Shown: positions 11,179 through 19,472 of the stretch, piece by piece | Layout: the number at the start of each line of letters is the position of its first letter | How positions within the stretch are numbered: position 1 is the first letter of the stretch | Source: Serratia sp. DD3 | Lineage (GTDB): Bacteria > Pseudomonadota > Gammaproteobacteria > Enterobacterales > Enterobacteriaceae | DNA length: 64,000 nucleotides | Direction: 5' to 3' | Assembly (NCBI RefSeq): GCF_000496755.2 | Contig: NZ_AYKS02000074.1 | Location: forward strand, 35,709-99,708 | Program-made: the position numbers and the translations under genes | The notes under the pieces: model-generated | Database searches by the model: none | Told to the model about the DNA's origin: nothing | What the model saw: the letters and a program-made list of their open reading frames with translations, nothing else

Positions 11179-11281
11179 GGTGGGTATGATGCGGAACGCT
11201 GACACGCCGTGAACCCCTCCCTGGGGGCTCGTATCGCGCGTCCATGCGCTCCACGGTCAGCTAACCTGCATCATAACCACC
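11179..11281. repeat. Second type of palindromic repeat
   Basis: About 103 bases bounded by inverted ends GGTGGGTATGATGC and GCATCATAACCACC. The interior (GACACGCCGTGAACCCCTCC, then GGGGGCTCGTATCGCGCGTC) also has hairpin character. The ends differ from those of the TATACCC family, so I treat it as a separate repeat family. Confidence 0.65.
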
Positions 11282-11307
11282 TGTAACACGATTAGGCGTA
11301 ACTATTT

Positions 11308-11582
11308 GTACCCAAAATAATTCGAGTTGCTTGTAGGCGGCCAGCGATGGACAAATTGGTCAGGAACCGATTTGAACAGCACTTGTGCTGGCCCGCAGGG
11401 TGAACCTCATGGATGAGGTTCATTAATCCCCAGGAGCATAGCTGACTATGTGACTGGGGTGACAGACAAATCCGCCAGGAGCGGATTTGAACGCTGCTTG
11501 CAGCGGCCCCGATACGGGCGAGCCTCAGGGATGAGGCGAGTAAATGCAGCTAACACCCAAGCAGCTTGAAGGATGAAGGGTA
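11308..11582. repeat. Long composite repeat, left flank of cysH and the defence cassette
   Basis: Composite unit ending in a degenerate TACCC...GGGTA pair. Its middle (about 11350-11510) carries the modules GTCAGGAACCGATTTGAACA, GGTGAACCTCATGGATGAGG and ATTAATCCCCAGGAGC in this order. The same modules occur in the same order, with high identity by eye, on the opposite strand at about 15370-15535. The two copies therefore form a long inverted pair about 4 kb apart. Confidence 0.85.
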
Positions 11583-11609
11583 GAGTGATGGTCTCTGGAG
11601 GTATGCAAC

Positions 11610-12344
11610 ATGGTTCAATTCAATTTGGCGGCGTTAAATGCCCAACCAAAATCTCGGCAGGCATTGTCACTGGCGGTCGTCAATGGCCAGTTGGAGCAGA
11701 TGTCTGCACAGCAGCGGGTGGCGTGGGCGTTAGAGCATTTGCCCGGTGAATTTGTGCTCACCTCCAGTTTTGGTATTCAAGCGGCGGTGTGCTTGCATCT
11801 GGTCACTCGCATTAAGCCGGATATTCCGGTGATCCTAACCGATACCGGTTATCTGTTTCCGGAAACCTATCAGTTTATCGACCAACTGACGGATCAGTTG
11901 CAACTGAACTTGCAAGTATACCGAGCTGAACAGTCGCCCGCCTGGCAAGAGGCGCGTTACGGCAAACTGTGGGAACAGGGGGTGAGCGGGATTGAGCAAT
12001 ATAATCAGCTTAACAAAGTGGAACCCATGGACCGCGCGCTGAAAACACTGGGGGCACAGACCTGGTTTGCTGGTTTGCGCCGTGAACAATCAGATAGCCG
12101 CGCCAATCTACCCGTATTGGCGGTACAGCGCGGGGTATTTAAATTCCTGCCGATTATCGATTGGGATAACCGCCAGATTTATCATTATCTCACCGAACAT
12201 GGCTTGAATTACCACCCGCTATGGGAACAGGGCTACCTTTCCGTGGGCGACACCCACACCACCCGTAAATGGGAAGCGGGCATGAGTGAAGAAGAAACCC
12301 GGTTCTTTGGCCTGAAACGCGAATGTGGGCTACATGAGGGATAA
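11610..12344 (+). CDS. cysH: PAPS reductase (phosphoadenylylsulfate reductase)
   Basis: Thioredoxin/glutaredoxin-dependent reduction of PAPS to sulfite, between CysC and CysJI in the pathway. 244 residues, the same as E. coli. The PP-loop-type segment is [15 protein letters not shown] and the C-terminal ECGLH motif carries the catalytic cysteine; only this single redox cysteine motif is present, typical of PAPS (not APS) reductases. Start ATG 11610 follows GGAGGTATGCAAC, a good ribosome site. A hairpin lies just downstream. Confidence 0.98.
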   Translation: MVQFNLAALNAQPKSRQALSLAVVNGQLEQMSAQQRVAWALEHLPGEFVLTSSFGIQAAVCLHLVTRIKPDIPVILTDTGYLFPETYQFIDQLTDQLQLNLQVYRAEQSPAWQEARYGKLWEQGVSGIEQYNQLNKVEPMDRALKTLGAQTWFAGLRREQSDSRANLPVLAVQRGVFKFLPIIDWDNRQIYHYLTEHGLNYHPLWEQGYLSVGDTHTTRKWEAGMSEEETRFFGLKRECGLHEG

Positions 12345-12797
12345 ATGGAGCCAATGCCCCCCGATATAGGCACGCTTGATATAGGCAAGCGAGGTTGGGG
12401 GGATTTCTTGTTTCTATTGGCTCAGACTTGGCCTGATAGTTTTCTCGGGTGGCAGATAATCGAGTGTGGCTGGCGGCTTTGAGCGAAGCGGACTTTGGCA
12501 CTTGCTCTCATCAATGATGAAAGTATTACTTAAATCGTGGTGTACTAATAAACGAGGATCAAGTTAATAGAACAGCTGTTCTTTAAAGAGTTGTCTAATT
12601 GTGGTCATATAGTCATAGACCTGAAAAACCTGTACTTGCAGAGAATCACGCCCAAAATAAAAACTCACAGACCTACAATTCCTTCACAACTTATTAAGTT
12701 CAAAGAAAGCCCTTATTCTTAGATTACAAGAATCTTACAGCAGCTTTCACTATTATAATAAATGGTTCTGCAAAACCTTATAATAGGATAGAGGGAC
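12345..12797. other. Gap between cysH and the defence cassette
   Basis: 453 bases with no gene. It begins with a hairpin (12357-12402), then composition becomes AT-rich towards the cassette. A perfect 14-base palindrome AGAACAGCTGTTCT lies at 12569-12582; its role is unknown. I see no CRISPR repeats, tRNA or integrase here. Confidence 0.6.
12357..12402 (+). terminator. Hairpin downstream of cysH
   Basis: CCCCCC (12357-12362) pairs with GGGGGG (12397-12402), enclosing an inner GCTTG/CAAGC stem, followed by ATTTCTTGTTTCT. It is a reasonable terminator for the cysJIH operon, although the T-run is interrupted. Confidence 0.55.
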
Positions 12798-13790
12798 TTA
12801 CGACATGCCTATGATTTTGTGCATTTTTTCAACTATTCGCTGCCAGAAAGCACCTGAATGATAAGCTGTACACTGGTAAACTAAAGTTTTTGTATTACAG
12901 TTTTCTTTGTAATGCTTAACTACCTGACTCTTTCTTTGTCCAATCGCATCACCGTCATAATTTTGTTCTACCCAAGCTTTATCTTGCCTTTGGCCAGCCA
13001 TGACAACCATTTTTAAAATCGGGAGTAGTATGCCATCTAAAAGATAATGGCCATCTGTAAATAAGTGAGCATTTCCTGTATTTATTCCACGTTGCAATAG
13101 TTGTTCAAGATGCGAGATGTAACTCTGACTGTCATTCACTTGGATACTGTATGTATGGATATATTCATCAATCTTCTGTTTAACTCCATTTATAGTCTCT
13201 TCATTTACTGTAAGGTCTTCATTGAGAAGTCTTGAGCCTTCAGGTAAACGGATGGCCATATTAAACAAATTCTCTGGATGCATCTGCCGTTTAACATTGT
13301 GCAGCCATGAAAAAAGACAAAGAGCAGGGTAAATGGTTTTTGAATATTTATCTAAAGAGGCTAGTAATTGGTTGTCGGGATACTTATGCAAATGAAAACA
13401 ATCAAGGATATTACTAATGGCTTCCGGTGAGTTAATATGGCTTTCACGAGAGTAATAAAATGTATGAAGCACATATTGATTAGTGTTTAACTGTTCTGCA
13501 AATTCATTTCTATTGCAGCATAAATAATCAAAGTCACTATCAACCCCAACGATAAAATCCTGATGAAGGTTAATATACTCGCGTTCAAGGCTTCGTTTCG
13601 CCTCTGCCCCCCCCTGCGAATAGGGCATGACTCTATATCTCCCAGGACAAACAGCTTTAACAAGCTCTTCCCAGAACAGACGATCGGAGGCATCTTCAAT
13701 ATAAAGAAAACCTGCTGGAATAGATGTAGTAAATACATTGTATGCATTTAAAAAATTACGACTTGATCTAATAGAATCAAAATCATCCAT
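12798..13790 (-). CDS. DUF4435 (TOPRIM-like) protein, PARIS AriB-like effector
   Basis: 330 residues with the layout of DUF4435 proteins: an N-terminal FLYIEDASDRLFWEELV segment with an acidic pair (Glu, then Asp) and then DFIVGVDSDFDYL, the acidic D-x-D of a TOPRIM-type metal site. The remainder is helical with no recognised motif. In PARIS systems the DUF4435 protein AriB is the toxic nuclease released when the AAA ATPase partner senses a phage trigger; AriB of a studied system cuts tRNA-Lys. The start overlaps the stop of the upstream ATPase gene by 8 bases, as expected of a two-gene toxin/sensor unit. Activity and trigger are inferred. Confidence 0.78.
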   Translation of the reverse strand: MDDFDSIRSSRNFLNAYNVFTTSIPAGFLYIEDASDRLFWEELVKAVCPGRYRVMPYSQGGAEAKRSLEREYINLHQDFIVGVDSDFDYLCCNRNEFAEQLNTNQYVLHTFYYSRESHINSPEAISNILDCFHLHKYPDNQLLASLDKYSKTIYPALCLFSWLHNVKRQMHPENLFNMAIRLPEGSRLLNEDLTVNEETINGVKQKIDEYIHTYSIQVNDSQSYISHLEQLLQRGINTGNAHLFTDGHYLLDGILLPILKMVVMAGQRQDKAWVEQNYDGDAIGQRKSQVVKHYKENCNTKTLVYQCTAYHSGAFWQRIVEKMHKIIGMS

Positions 13791-14826
13791 GATTATTCTC
13801 CGTGATGATATTTTTAATATCTACATAAGAGTCCATATATCCATTCATAATCATTGCCGGGCTATGTGTTACGATGATGATTTGCATGTTATTATTTATT
13901 TTACGTAATGCATCGAGTATTTTTTCTTGCCAACTTAAGTGTAACGATATTTCTGGCTCATCCATGAGAAAAACAGCTGGCGAATTACCAATGTTTGCAG
14001 CAGTAACTAATATGTAAATTAATTGCCTTTCCCCAGATGATAATTGGCTTAATGTGATTTTTTTACTTGTATTTCCATCAAGAATCCAATACTCATTATC
14101 TGAAGTGAAAAACTTCTTATTAGTATCAATCAACATTACATTGATTTGTTCTAAAAATGCATTTTTGTATAATTGATTTTCGCTTTTTAATAGCTCCCTC
14201 ATTTCTTTCTCTGTTGCAAGATCAAGTAAATTGGTTGATACACTATTCCCGACATCAATGTTGTTATCAGCATTAAAGGATATATTCACTGTGGAGATAT
14301 ACCTTATCTTTAGTTCATTTCTAATGTATTTTTCGGTTTTCTCTTTAAAGAAAATAGCATCCCTATGCATTTTTAATATGTCATTTATTTTATTGTTTAC
14401 TTCTAAATCATTTAAAATCATATCGGTTATTGCTTTCGAGATTCCTTTTTTTCCTCTTGTTTTTTTTATCTCCTCAAGTCTCTCATTAATTGTAAATTTT
14501 AAAAGCTCACTTCTAAGCTTATCAGTAATACCACCGAAAGAGATCGATTCGTTATCGGTGAAGGATAGTTCTGCAAAATCACATATTGATACTAAGTATT
14601 CATCTTTTTTATTGATAAGCAATGAGTGAATCAATTTCAGCAAAGTGGTCTTACCCATGCCATTTTTACCGACAATTACAGTTACATCTTTAAATTCCAG
14701 AAAAATGTCTTTATAGCCGTGAAGACCCTTAACCATTAGGTTTTTTATTTTTGGAAACTTTGGGAGACTAGTCATTTTTTTCTCTTCAATTTTTGTACTA
14801 GTGTAAGGGATTTTACGGTCATGCAC
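13783..14826 (-). CDS. AAA/ABC-type ATPase, PARIS AriA-like sensor
   Basis: 347 residues from ATG 14826; a second start at 14775 (MTSLPKF, preceded by GAAGAGAAAAAA) gives 330 and is equally likely. It is an SMC/ABC-like ATPase: Walker A GKNGMGKTT, signature LSSGERQ, Walker B VFLMDEPEISLH, and the switch histidine in IIVTHSP. A Lys/Glu-rich helical insertion lies between Walker A and the signature. Paired with the overlapping DUF4435 gene downstream it matches the AriA-AriB arrangement of PARIS. AriA proteins I recall are longer, so this is a compact or divergent member. It is distinctly AT-rich compared with the cys genes, which suggests acquisition by transfer. Confidence 0.8.
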   Translation of the reverse strand: MHDRKIPYTSTKIEEKKMTSLPKFPKIKNLMVKGLHGYKDIFLEFKDVTVIVGKNGMGKTTLLKLIHSLLINKKDEYLVSICDFAELSFTDNESISFGGITDKLRSELLKFTINERLEEIKKTRGKKGISKAITDMILNDLEVNNKINDILKMHRDAIFFKEKTEKYIRNELKIRYISTVNISFNADNNIDVGNSVSTNLLDLATEKEMRELLKSENQLYKNAFLEQINVMLIDTNKKFFTSDNEYWILDGNTSKKITLSQLSSGERQLIYILVTAANIGNSPAVFLMDEPEISLHLSWQEKILDALRKINNNMQIIIVTHSPAMIMNGYMDSYVDIKNIITENNHG

Positions 14827-14857
14827 ACCTTAGTAACTGTTTTCGCTTTCTGTCTGT

Positions 14858-15130
14858 TTAAGGATGTTTCGCCCGTTGGAGGCAGTTTGCCACCGAACGC
14901 GTCATATGGGAGTAAATCACGATGTTTACCCCATTATCTAGGGGGAAACGCTCCTTTTCATTCCTATTGTTATCCTGGTGTCTGATTAATTTTTCCCACT
15001 TACATGGTACATATCCAGAAAGTAGAAATCCAGCACGCCGTGCTTTGTGTTTTTTCCGTGGCAGCAGGGCAGAGGGCGGGTCTGACCTGTCACCCATAAT
15101 GTAAACAGCATCCGCTCCAGCACTTAGCAT
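14858..15130 (-). CDS. Small hypothetical protein, possibly a phage-satellite remnant
   Basis: 90 codons on the same strand as the ATPase and ending 31 bases before its start. The frame stays open about 8 codons above the ATG. The C-terminal NIVIYSHMTRSVANCLQRA resembles, from memory, tails of small proteins from P4-like satellites and prophages (Ash/Icd-like), but I cannot confirm it. It has no clear ribosome site, and may be a decayed fragment that arrived with the defence genes. Confidence 0.3.
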   Translation of the reverse strand: MLSAGADAVYIMGDRSDPPSALLPRKKHKARRAGFLLSGYVPCKWEKLIRHQDNNRNEKERFPLDNGVNIVIYSHMTRSVANCLQRAKHP

Positions 15131-15259
15131 CCAACCAAAGATACCGCTGATCCGCTAAGAGCGTGAAGCAAACATCCTTCTGACTCAACCGATTTACCAT
15201 TAGCGCGGTTCTTGATTTATATTCAACGTAGTGCTGAACTACCTGCCAGATTAGCTATC

Positions 15260-15290
15260 GCTCTGTGCTATAACAGTATTAGCACAGAGC
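15260..15290. repeat. Perfect 11-bp inverted repeat
   Basis: GCTCTGTGCTA (15260-15270) and TAGCACAGAGC (15280-15290) around a 9-base loop. No T-run follows on either strand, so it could be an operator or a processed hairpin. It sits between the composite repeat and the presumed promoter of the defence cassette. Confidence 0.6.
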
Positions 15291-15295
15291 TGATA

Positions 15296-15640
15296 TATAC
15301 CCGTCGCCATTCAAGCTGCAGCGGTGTTGGCTGCGTTACGAGGTCCGTCCGTGGATCTCGCCCCTTTCGGGGCCGCCGCCAGCGGCGTTCAAATCTGCTC
15401 CTGCAGATTTGTCACTCACCCCAGTCACTTACTCATGTAAGCTCCTGGGGATTAATGAACCTCATCCATGAGGTTCACCCTGCGGGCCAGCACAAGTGCT
15501 GTTCAAATCGGTTCCTGACCGATTTGTCGCTCAGTTGCCGCGTTACTCGGCCCATTTGGGCCTCGCTCCTTCGGAGCCAGCGCTAGCGCTGTTCAAAACG
15601 CTACGCGTTTTGTCCTGCAACTTGAATGAACTTGGGTATA
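15296..15640. repeat. Long composite repeat, right flank of the defence cassette
   Basis: Starts TATACCCGTCGCCATTCAAG and ends CTTGAATGAACTTGGGTATA, 3 bases short of the iap stop codon. Inside is a chain of small palindromes: GGGGCCGCCGCCAGCGGCG, TCTGCTCCTGCAGATTTGTC, GCCTCGCTCCTTCGGAGCC and AACGCTACGCGTTTTGTCC. The section 15370-15535 is the inverted counterpart of 11350-11510. Confidence 0.88.
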
Positions 15641-15642
15641 GC

Positions 15643-16722
15643 CTATTTCACCTTCTTACCTTTCACCCCCGCTGCTGGCCGCGCTTGTGCTAGCTGTTTA
15701 ATCAGAGGCAGCAGGATCTGCACGCTGTCGTGGCTGCGTTTCTCAATCCGCCCTGGGAGATGGGTTTCCAGATATTGCAAATTATCATATTGCGGACGAT
15801 GCCAGGTGACCCCTTGTGGGAAGCTTGGGCTGATGGCCCGCTGCTGATAGCCATCTTTCGCCCCCAGTAACCAGTTAGTCGCTTCTACGGATAGGAACGG
15901 AATTTTTGCCTGGTCAAACAGTTCTTTATTGGGATCATGCTCTTTTCGACTGTTTTTGCCGTCAGGAACCAGAGCGGCGTCAATACCGTAGCGGTGGGCA
16001 AGGTTTAGTGCCTGATCACGGGATTGCTTAATGATATCGGGTTGGGTGTTATCACCGGATTGGAAATAGAGACGATCCCCGGTAATCAACTTGTCGAGGT
16101 TAATCACCAGCAAGGTATTTTCACGCTCTGCCGGCGACATCCGTTGCAGGTAGTTTTTGGTCCCCAACAAATGGAGCTCATCCCCACTGGTAGCGATAAA
16201 ACGTAGGCTATAAGTGGTGGGGATATCTTTAAGTCTGTTAGCCAACTCTAGCATCACACCGACGCCAGAGGCATTGTCGTCCACACCCTGTAACGTCAGC
16301 CCCCCCAGATTATTATCCACGTCATCATCACTGACCGGGGTATAAGTATCAAAGTGCGTCATGATAATGATCTGCTTGGGCTGATCACCGTTTTTGGCCG
16401 CAATGACCGAGGTAAAGGTAATTTTATGCCAGTTTTCACTGCGGTTTTTGTTGGTATAAAGATAACGGTCGTCAACGGTGCGGGTATCAGCTGGGTAGCC
16501 CATCTCTGTAAACTGTTGTTTTAGATAATCTGCCGCAAGCATTTCGGCGGGGCTGCCAGCCATCCGACCAGGAAAGTAGGTAGCGATATAACGTATCTGG
16601 CTGGCGGCAAACTGACCCAGCGGCACTTCTTTGTGGGCTTTATCAGGGGCCGCATACAGGTTGGCAGTACCGCTGAAAGCGGCTAACAACAGCCCGGTTC
16701 TCAGGCATAAGCGGAAAAACAT
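15643..16722 (-). CDS. iap: Alkaline phosphatase isozyme conversion aminopeptidase
   Basis: Secreted M28-family zinc aminopeptidase; in E. coli it removes the N-terminal Arg of alkaline phosphatase. 359 residues (345 in E. coli) with a signal peptide (residues 1-24, ending NLYAA). Zinc and catalytic residues are in MTHFDTYTP, GVDDNASGVG and SGDELHLLG. It is divergent from cysG and stands between the defence cassette and the cysG-cysDNC cluster, as iap stands beside CRISPR and cysD in E. coli. Confidence 0.95.
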   Translation of the reverse strand: MFFRLCLRTGLLLAAFSGTANLYAAPDKAHKEVPLGQFAASQIRYIATYFPGRMAGSPAEMLAADYLKQQFTEMGYPADTRTVDDRYLYTNKNRSENWHKITFTSVIAAKNGDQPKQIIIMTHFDTYTPVSDDDVDNNLGGLTLQGVDDNASGVGVMLELANRLKDIPTTYSLRFIATSGDELHLLGTKNYLQRMSPAERENTLLVINLDKLITGDRLYFQSGDNTQPDIIKQSRDQALNLAHRYGIDAALVPDGKNSRKEHDPNKELFDQAKIPFLSVEATNWLLGAKDGYQQRAISPSFPQGVTWHRPQYDNLQYLETHLPGRIEKRSHDSVQILLPLIKQLAQARPAAGVKGKKVK

Positions 16723-17008
16723 ACCGAAAAATCCTTCTGTAACAGAGGTGGAGCCAAATATATTTGCAAGTTCAGTATGGGACGTGATGGCGAATTACAC
16801 AATTTATGTGTTTATTAATTTTGTGGCCAATGTGCAAGTTGCGCTGTTACTCATCCTACGGTTATTCAATTTACAACTCACCGTTACTCATTTAAATAAA
16901 TTTGCCGGTATATTCCATTATGGAACTACTCATGCTTATTAGTCATTTCATCGAGCAAATCTCACTCCGTATAGTCACACTATCTTTTTGTTATAGGCAA
17001 AGGCCACT

Positions 17009-18499
17009 GTGGACTATTTACCTCTATTTGCTGATCTCAAACAACGTCCGGTGTTGGTGGTGGGGGGCGGTGCGGTCGCTGCGCGTAAAGTGGAGCAGCT
17101 GCAACGTGCCGGTGCGGTAATCCATGTGGTTGCCCAGGCGCTGTCTGCGGAACTTAAGCAGCTTTATCAGCAAGGGCTGATTTATTGGCTGGGGCAGGCT
17201 TTTACCCCCTCGCAATTGGATGGGGTGTTTCTGGTAATTGCCGCCACCGATGACAGTGCACTCAATGCCGAAGTCTTTGCCGAAGCAGACAAACGTTGTG
17301 TATTGGCCAATGTGGTTGATGACCAACCCCGTTGCTCCTTTATCTTTCCGTCAATTATTGATCGTTCTCCGCTTATAGTGGCCATCTCTTCGGGTGGCCA
17401 GGCCCCCGTTTTGGCCCGCATGCTACGGGAAAAATTAGAAGCATTACTGCCTGCCAGCTTGGGGCGCATGGCTCAATTGGCGGGGAAATTACGTGGTAAA
17501 GTAAAACAGCAAGTCGCCTCTTTTAGTCACCGACGCCGGTTTTGGGAAAAGCTGTTTAATGGCCGTTTTGTTTCGCTGGTGGCTCAGGGCCGAGTTGTGC
17601 AAGCTGAGCAGCAATTGGAGCAGGAGCTAAGCGCCTTTGTGCAGGGGAGTGAACAGGAGCAAGGGGAAATAGCCTTAGTGGGGGCTGGGCCCGGTGATGT
17701 GGGCTTGTTGACCTTACGTGGCTTGCAGGTGATGCAACTGGCAGATGTGGTGCTTTATGATCACCTGGTGAGCCAAGAGGTACTGGATTTGGTTCGTCGT
17801 GATGCGGAACGTATCTGTGTCGGTAAACGTGCTGGTGCGCACTCGGCTTCTCAGGACGAGATTAATCGTTTGCTGGTTACGCTGGCGCAACAAGGGAAAC
17901 GCGTGGTGCGTTTGAAGGGGGGCGATCCTTTCCTGTTTGGCCGTGGTGGGGAAGAGCTGCAAGTTGCTGCGGCTGCTGGTATTCCTTTCCAGGTGGTGCC
18001 CGGAGTGACTGCCGCTGTGGGGGCGACGGCTTATGCCGGTATTCCACTCACTCATCGTGATTACGCACAAAGCGTGACCTTTATTACCGGTCATTGCCGT
18101 GCGGATGAAAATAGCCTGGATTGGGTAGCGTTAGCGAGGGCCCATCAAACCCTGGCGATTTATATGGGCACCCTGAAAGCCGCCGATATCAGCCGTAACT
18201 TGATCACTCATGGCCGTGGTGCTGATACCCCAGTGGCGGTGATTAGCCGCGGAACACGCCGAGATCAGCAGGTACAGACCGGTACCTTGCAGCAACTGGA
18301 ACAATTGGCTCAACAGGCACCCCTACCGGCGTTATTGGTGATTGGTGAAGTGGTGGAATTACATCATCAGATCGCCTGGTTTGGGCATCAATCGGCGCAG
18401 GCGGACTTTTTCACACTGCAGCCAGAAGACCCCAACGTCAACTCAAACCACAAGTCAGATTATGTTGATGTGGTCAATTCTTCCAAAGAGCTGGCATAA
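17009..18499 (+). CDS. cysG: Siroheme synthase (methyltransferase / dehydrogenase / ferrochelatase)
   Basis: Trifunctional enzyme making siroheme, the cofactor of CysI, from uroporphyrinogen III. It starts with GTG at 17009 behind AAAGG. The N-terminal Rossmann domain ([13 protein letters not shown], residues ~14-28; [15 protein letters not shown] near 115) does NAD-dependent precorrin-2 dehydrogenation and iron insertion. The C-terminal SAM methyltransferase begins at about 215 ([41 protein letters not shown]). At 496 residues it is about 39 longer than E. coli CysG; the excess is a polar tail after [10 protein letters not shown]. Its position before cysD suggests co-regulation with sulfate assimilation. 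Confidence 0.97.
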   Translation: MDYLPLFADLKQRPVLVVGGGAVAARKVEQLQRAGAVIHVVAQALSAELKQLYQQGLIYWLGQAFTPSQLDGVFLVIAATDDSALNAEVFAEADKRCVLANVVDDQPRCSFIFPSIIDRSPLIVAISSGGQAPVLARMLREKLEALLPASLGRMAQLAGKLRGKVKQQVASFSHRRRFWEKLFNGRFVSLVAQGRVVQAEQQLEQELSAFVQGSEQEQGEIALVGAGPGDVGLLTLRGLQVMQLADVVLYDHLVSQEVLDLVRRDAERICVGKRAGAHSASQDEINRLLVTLAQQGKRVVRLKGGDPFLFGRGGEELQVAAAAGIPFQVVPGVTAAVGATAYAGIPLTHRDYAQSVTFITGHCRADENSLDWVALARAHQTLAIYMGTLKAADISRNLITHGRGADTPVAVISRGTRRDQQVQTGTLQQLEQLAQQAPLPALLVIGEVVELHHQIAWFGHQSAQADFFTLQPEDPNVNSNHKSDYVDVVNSSKELA

Positions 18500-18552
18500 C
18501 GGCGGGTATTTATCGGTTTTACGCAGTAAGGCAATCTATTTAAGGAGCGGTT

Positions 18553-19461
18553 ATGGACCAAAAACGACTCACTCATTTGCGGCAATTGGAGGCGGAAAGT
18601 ATCCATATCATCCGTGAGGTTGCTGCTGAATTCGCCAATCCGGTGATGCTCTACTCCATCGGCAAAGACTCTTCGGTGATGCTGCACTTGGCACGTAAGG
18701 CATTTTATCCTGGTTCGTTACCATTTCCGTTGCTGCATGTGGATACCGGTTGGAAGTTTCGCGAGATGTATCAATTCCGTGATCGTACTGCCAAACAGTA
18801 CGGTTTTGAGCTATTAGTGCATAAAAACCCCGATGGTGTAGCGATGGGAATCAGCCCCTTTGCTCATGGTAGTGCTAAACATACCGATATCATGAAAACC
18901 GAAGGCCTGAAGCAAGCGCTGAATAAATATGGTTTTGATGCTGCCTTTGGTGGGGCGCGCCGTGACGAAGAAAAATCACGAGCTAAAGAGCGGATCTACT
19001 CTTTTCGTGACCGTTTTCATCGTTGGGACCCGAAAAATCAACGCCCTGAGTTATGGCATAACTATAACGGTCAGATAAACCAGGGTGAGAGTATCCGGGT
19101 GTTCCCGTTATCAAACTGGACAGAACTTGATATCTGGCAATACATCTTCCTGGAAAAGATCGAAATCGTGCCGCTTTATCTGGCGAAACCGCGCCCGGTG
19201 ATTGAGCGTGATGGCATGTTATTAATGGTGGATGACGATCGCGTCGACATACAGCCGGGTGAAGTGATCAGCCAGCGGATGGTGCGTTTCCGTACCTTGG
19301 GGTGTTGGCCATTAACCGGGGCGGTAGACTCCTCGGCACAGACCCTGCCGGAAATCATTGAGGAAATGCTGCTTTCTACTACCAGCGAACGACAGGGGCG
19401 TATGATCGATCGTGACCAGTCCGGTTCGATGGAGTTGAAAAAGCGTCAAGGCTATTTTTGA
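18553..19461 (+). CDS. cysD: Sulfate adenylyltransferase subunit 2
   Basis: Catalytic subunit of ATP sulfurylase, making APS from ATP and sulfate with the GTPase CysN. 302 residues as in E. coli. The PP-loop is [13 protein letters not shown] (about 30-42); other family segments are [16 protein letters not shown] and [15 protein letters not shown]. Start ATG 18553 follows AAGGAGCGGTT. cysN begins 11 bases after the stop. Confidence 0.98.
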   Translation: MDQKRLTHLRQLEAESIHIIREVAAEFANPVMLYSIGKDSSVMLHLARKAFYPGSLPFPLLHVDTGWKFREMYQFRDRTAKQYGFELLVHKNPDGVAMGISPFAHGSAKHTDIMKTEGLKQALNKYGFDAAFGGARRDEEKSRAKERIYSFRDRFHRWDPKNQRPELWHNYNGQINQGESIRVFPLSNWTELDIWQYIFLEKIEIVPLYLAKPRPVIERDGMLLMVDDDRVDIQPGEVISQRMVRFRTLGCWPLTGAVDSSAQTLPEIIEEMLLSTTSERQGRMIDRDQSGSMELKKRQGYF

Positions 19462-19472
19462 GGAACCGCCGG

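Larger units (their letters stand above)
10974..11609. other. Repeat-filled gap between cysI and cysH
   Basis: No gene. The stretch is made of three repeat units in series (11011-11137, 11179-11281 and 11308-11582), so cysH may be less tightly linked to cysJI transcription than in genomes with a short gap. Confidence 0.7.
14827..15642. other. Gap between the defence cassette and iap
   Basis: About 815 bases. It holds a possible 90-residue reading frame (14858-15130, minus), a strong inverted repeat (15260-15290) and a long composite repeat reaching to the iap stop (15296-15640). The cassette promoter should be in the first few hundred bases. I see no CRISPR array. Confidence 0.6.

Noticed and set aside
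12569..12582. Perfect palindrome AGAACAGCTGTTCT as a LexA box
   Set aside because: A LexA box needs CTG-N10-CAG; this sequence has CAG and CTG in the reverse arrangement and only matches the symmetry.
12345..15642. Possible CRISPR array at the cysH-iap locus
   Set aside because: The E. coli CRISPR-Cas locus lies at this position, but no regularly spaced 28-30 base repeats and no cas genes are present; the repeats here are a palindromic intergenic family.
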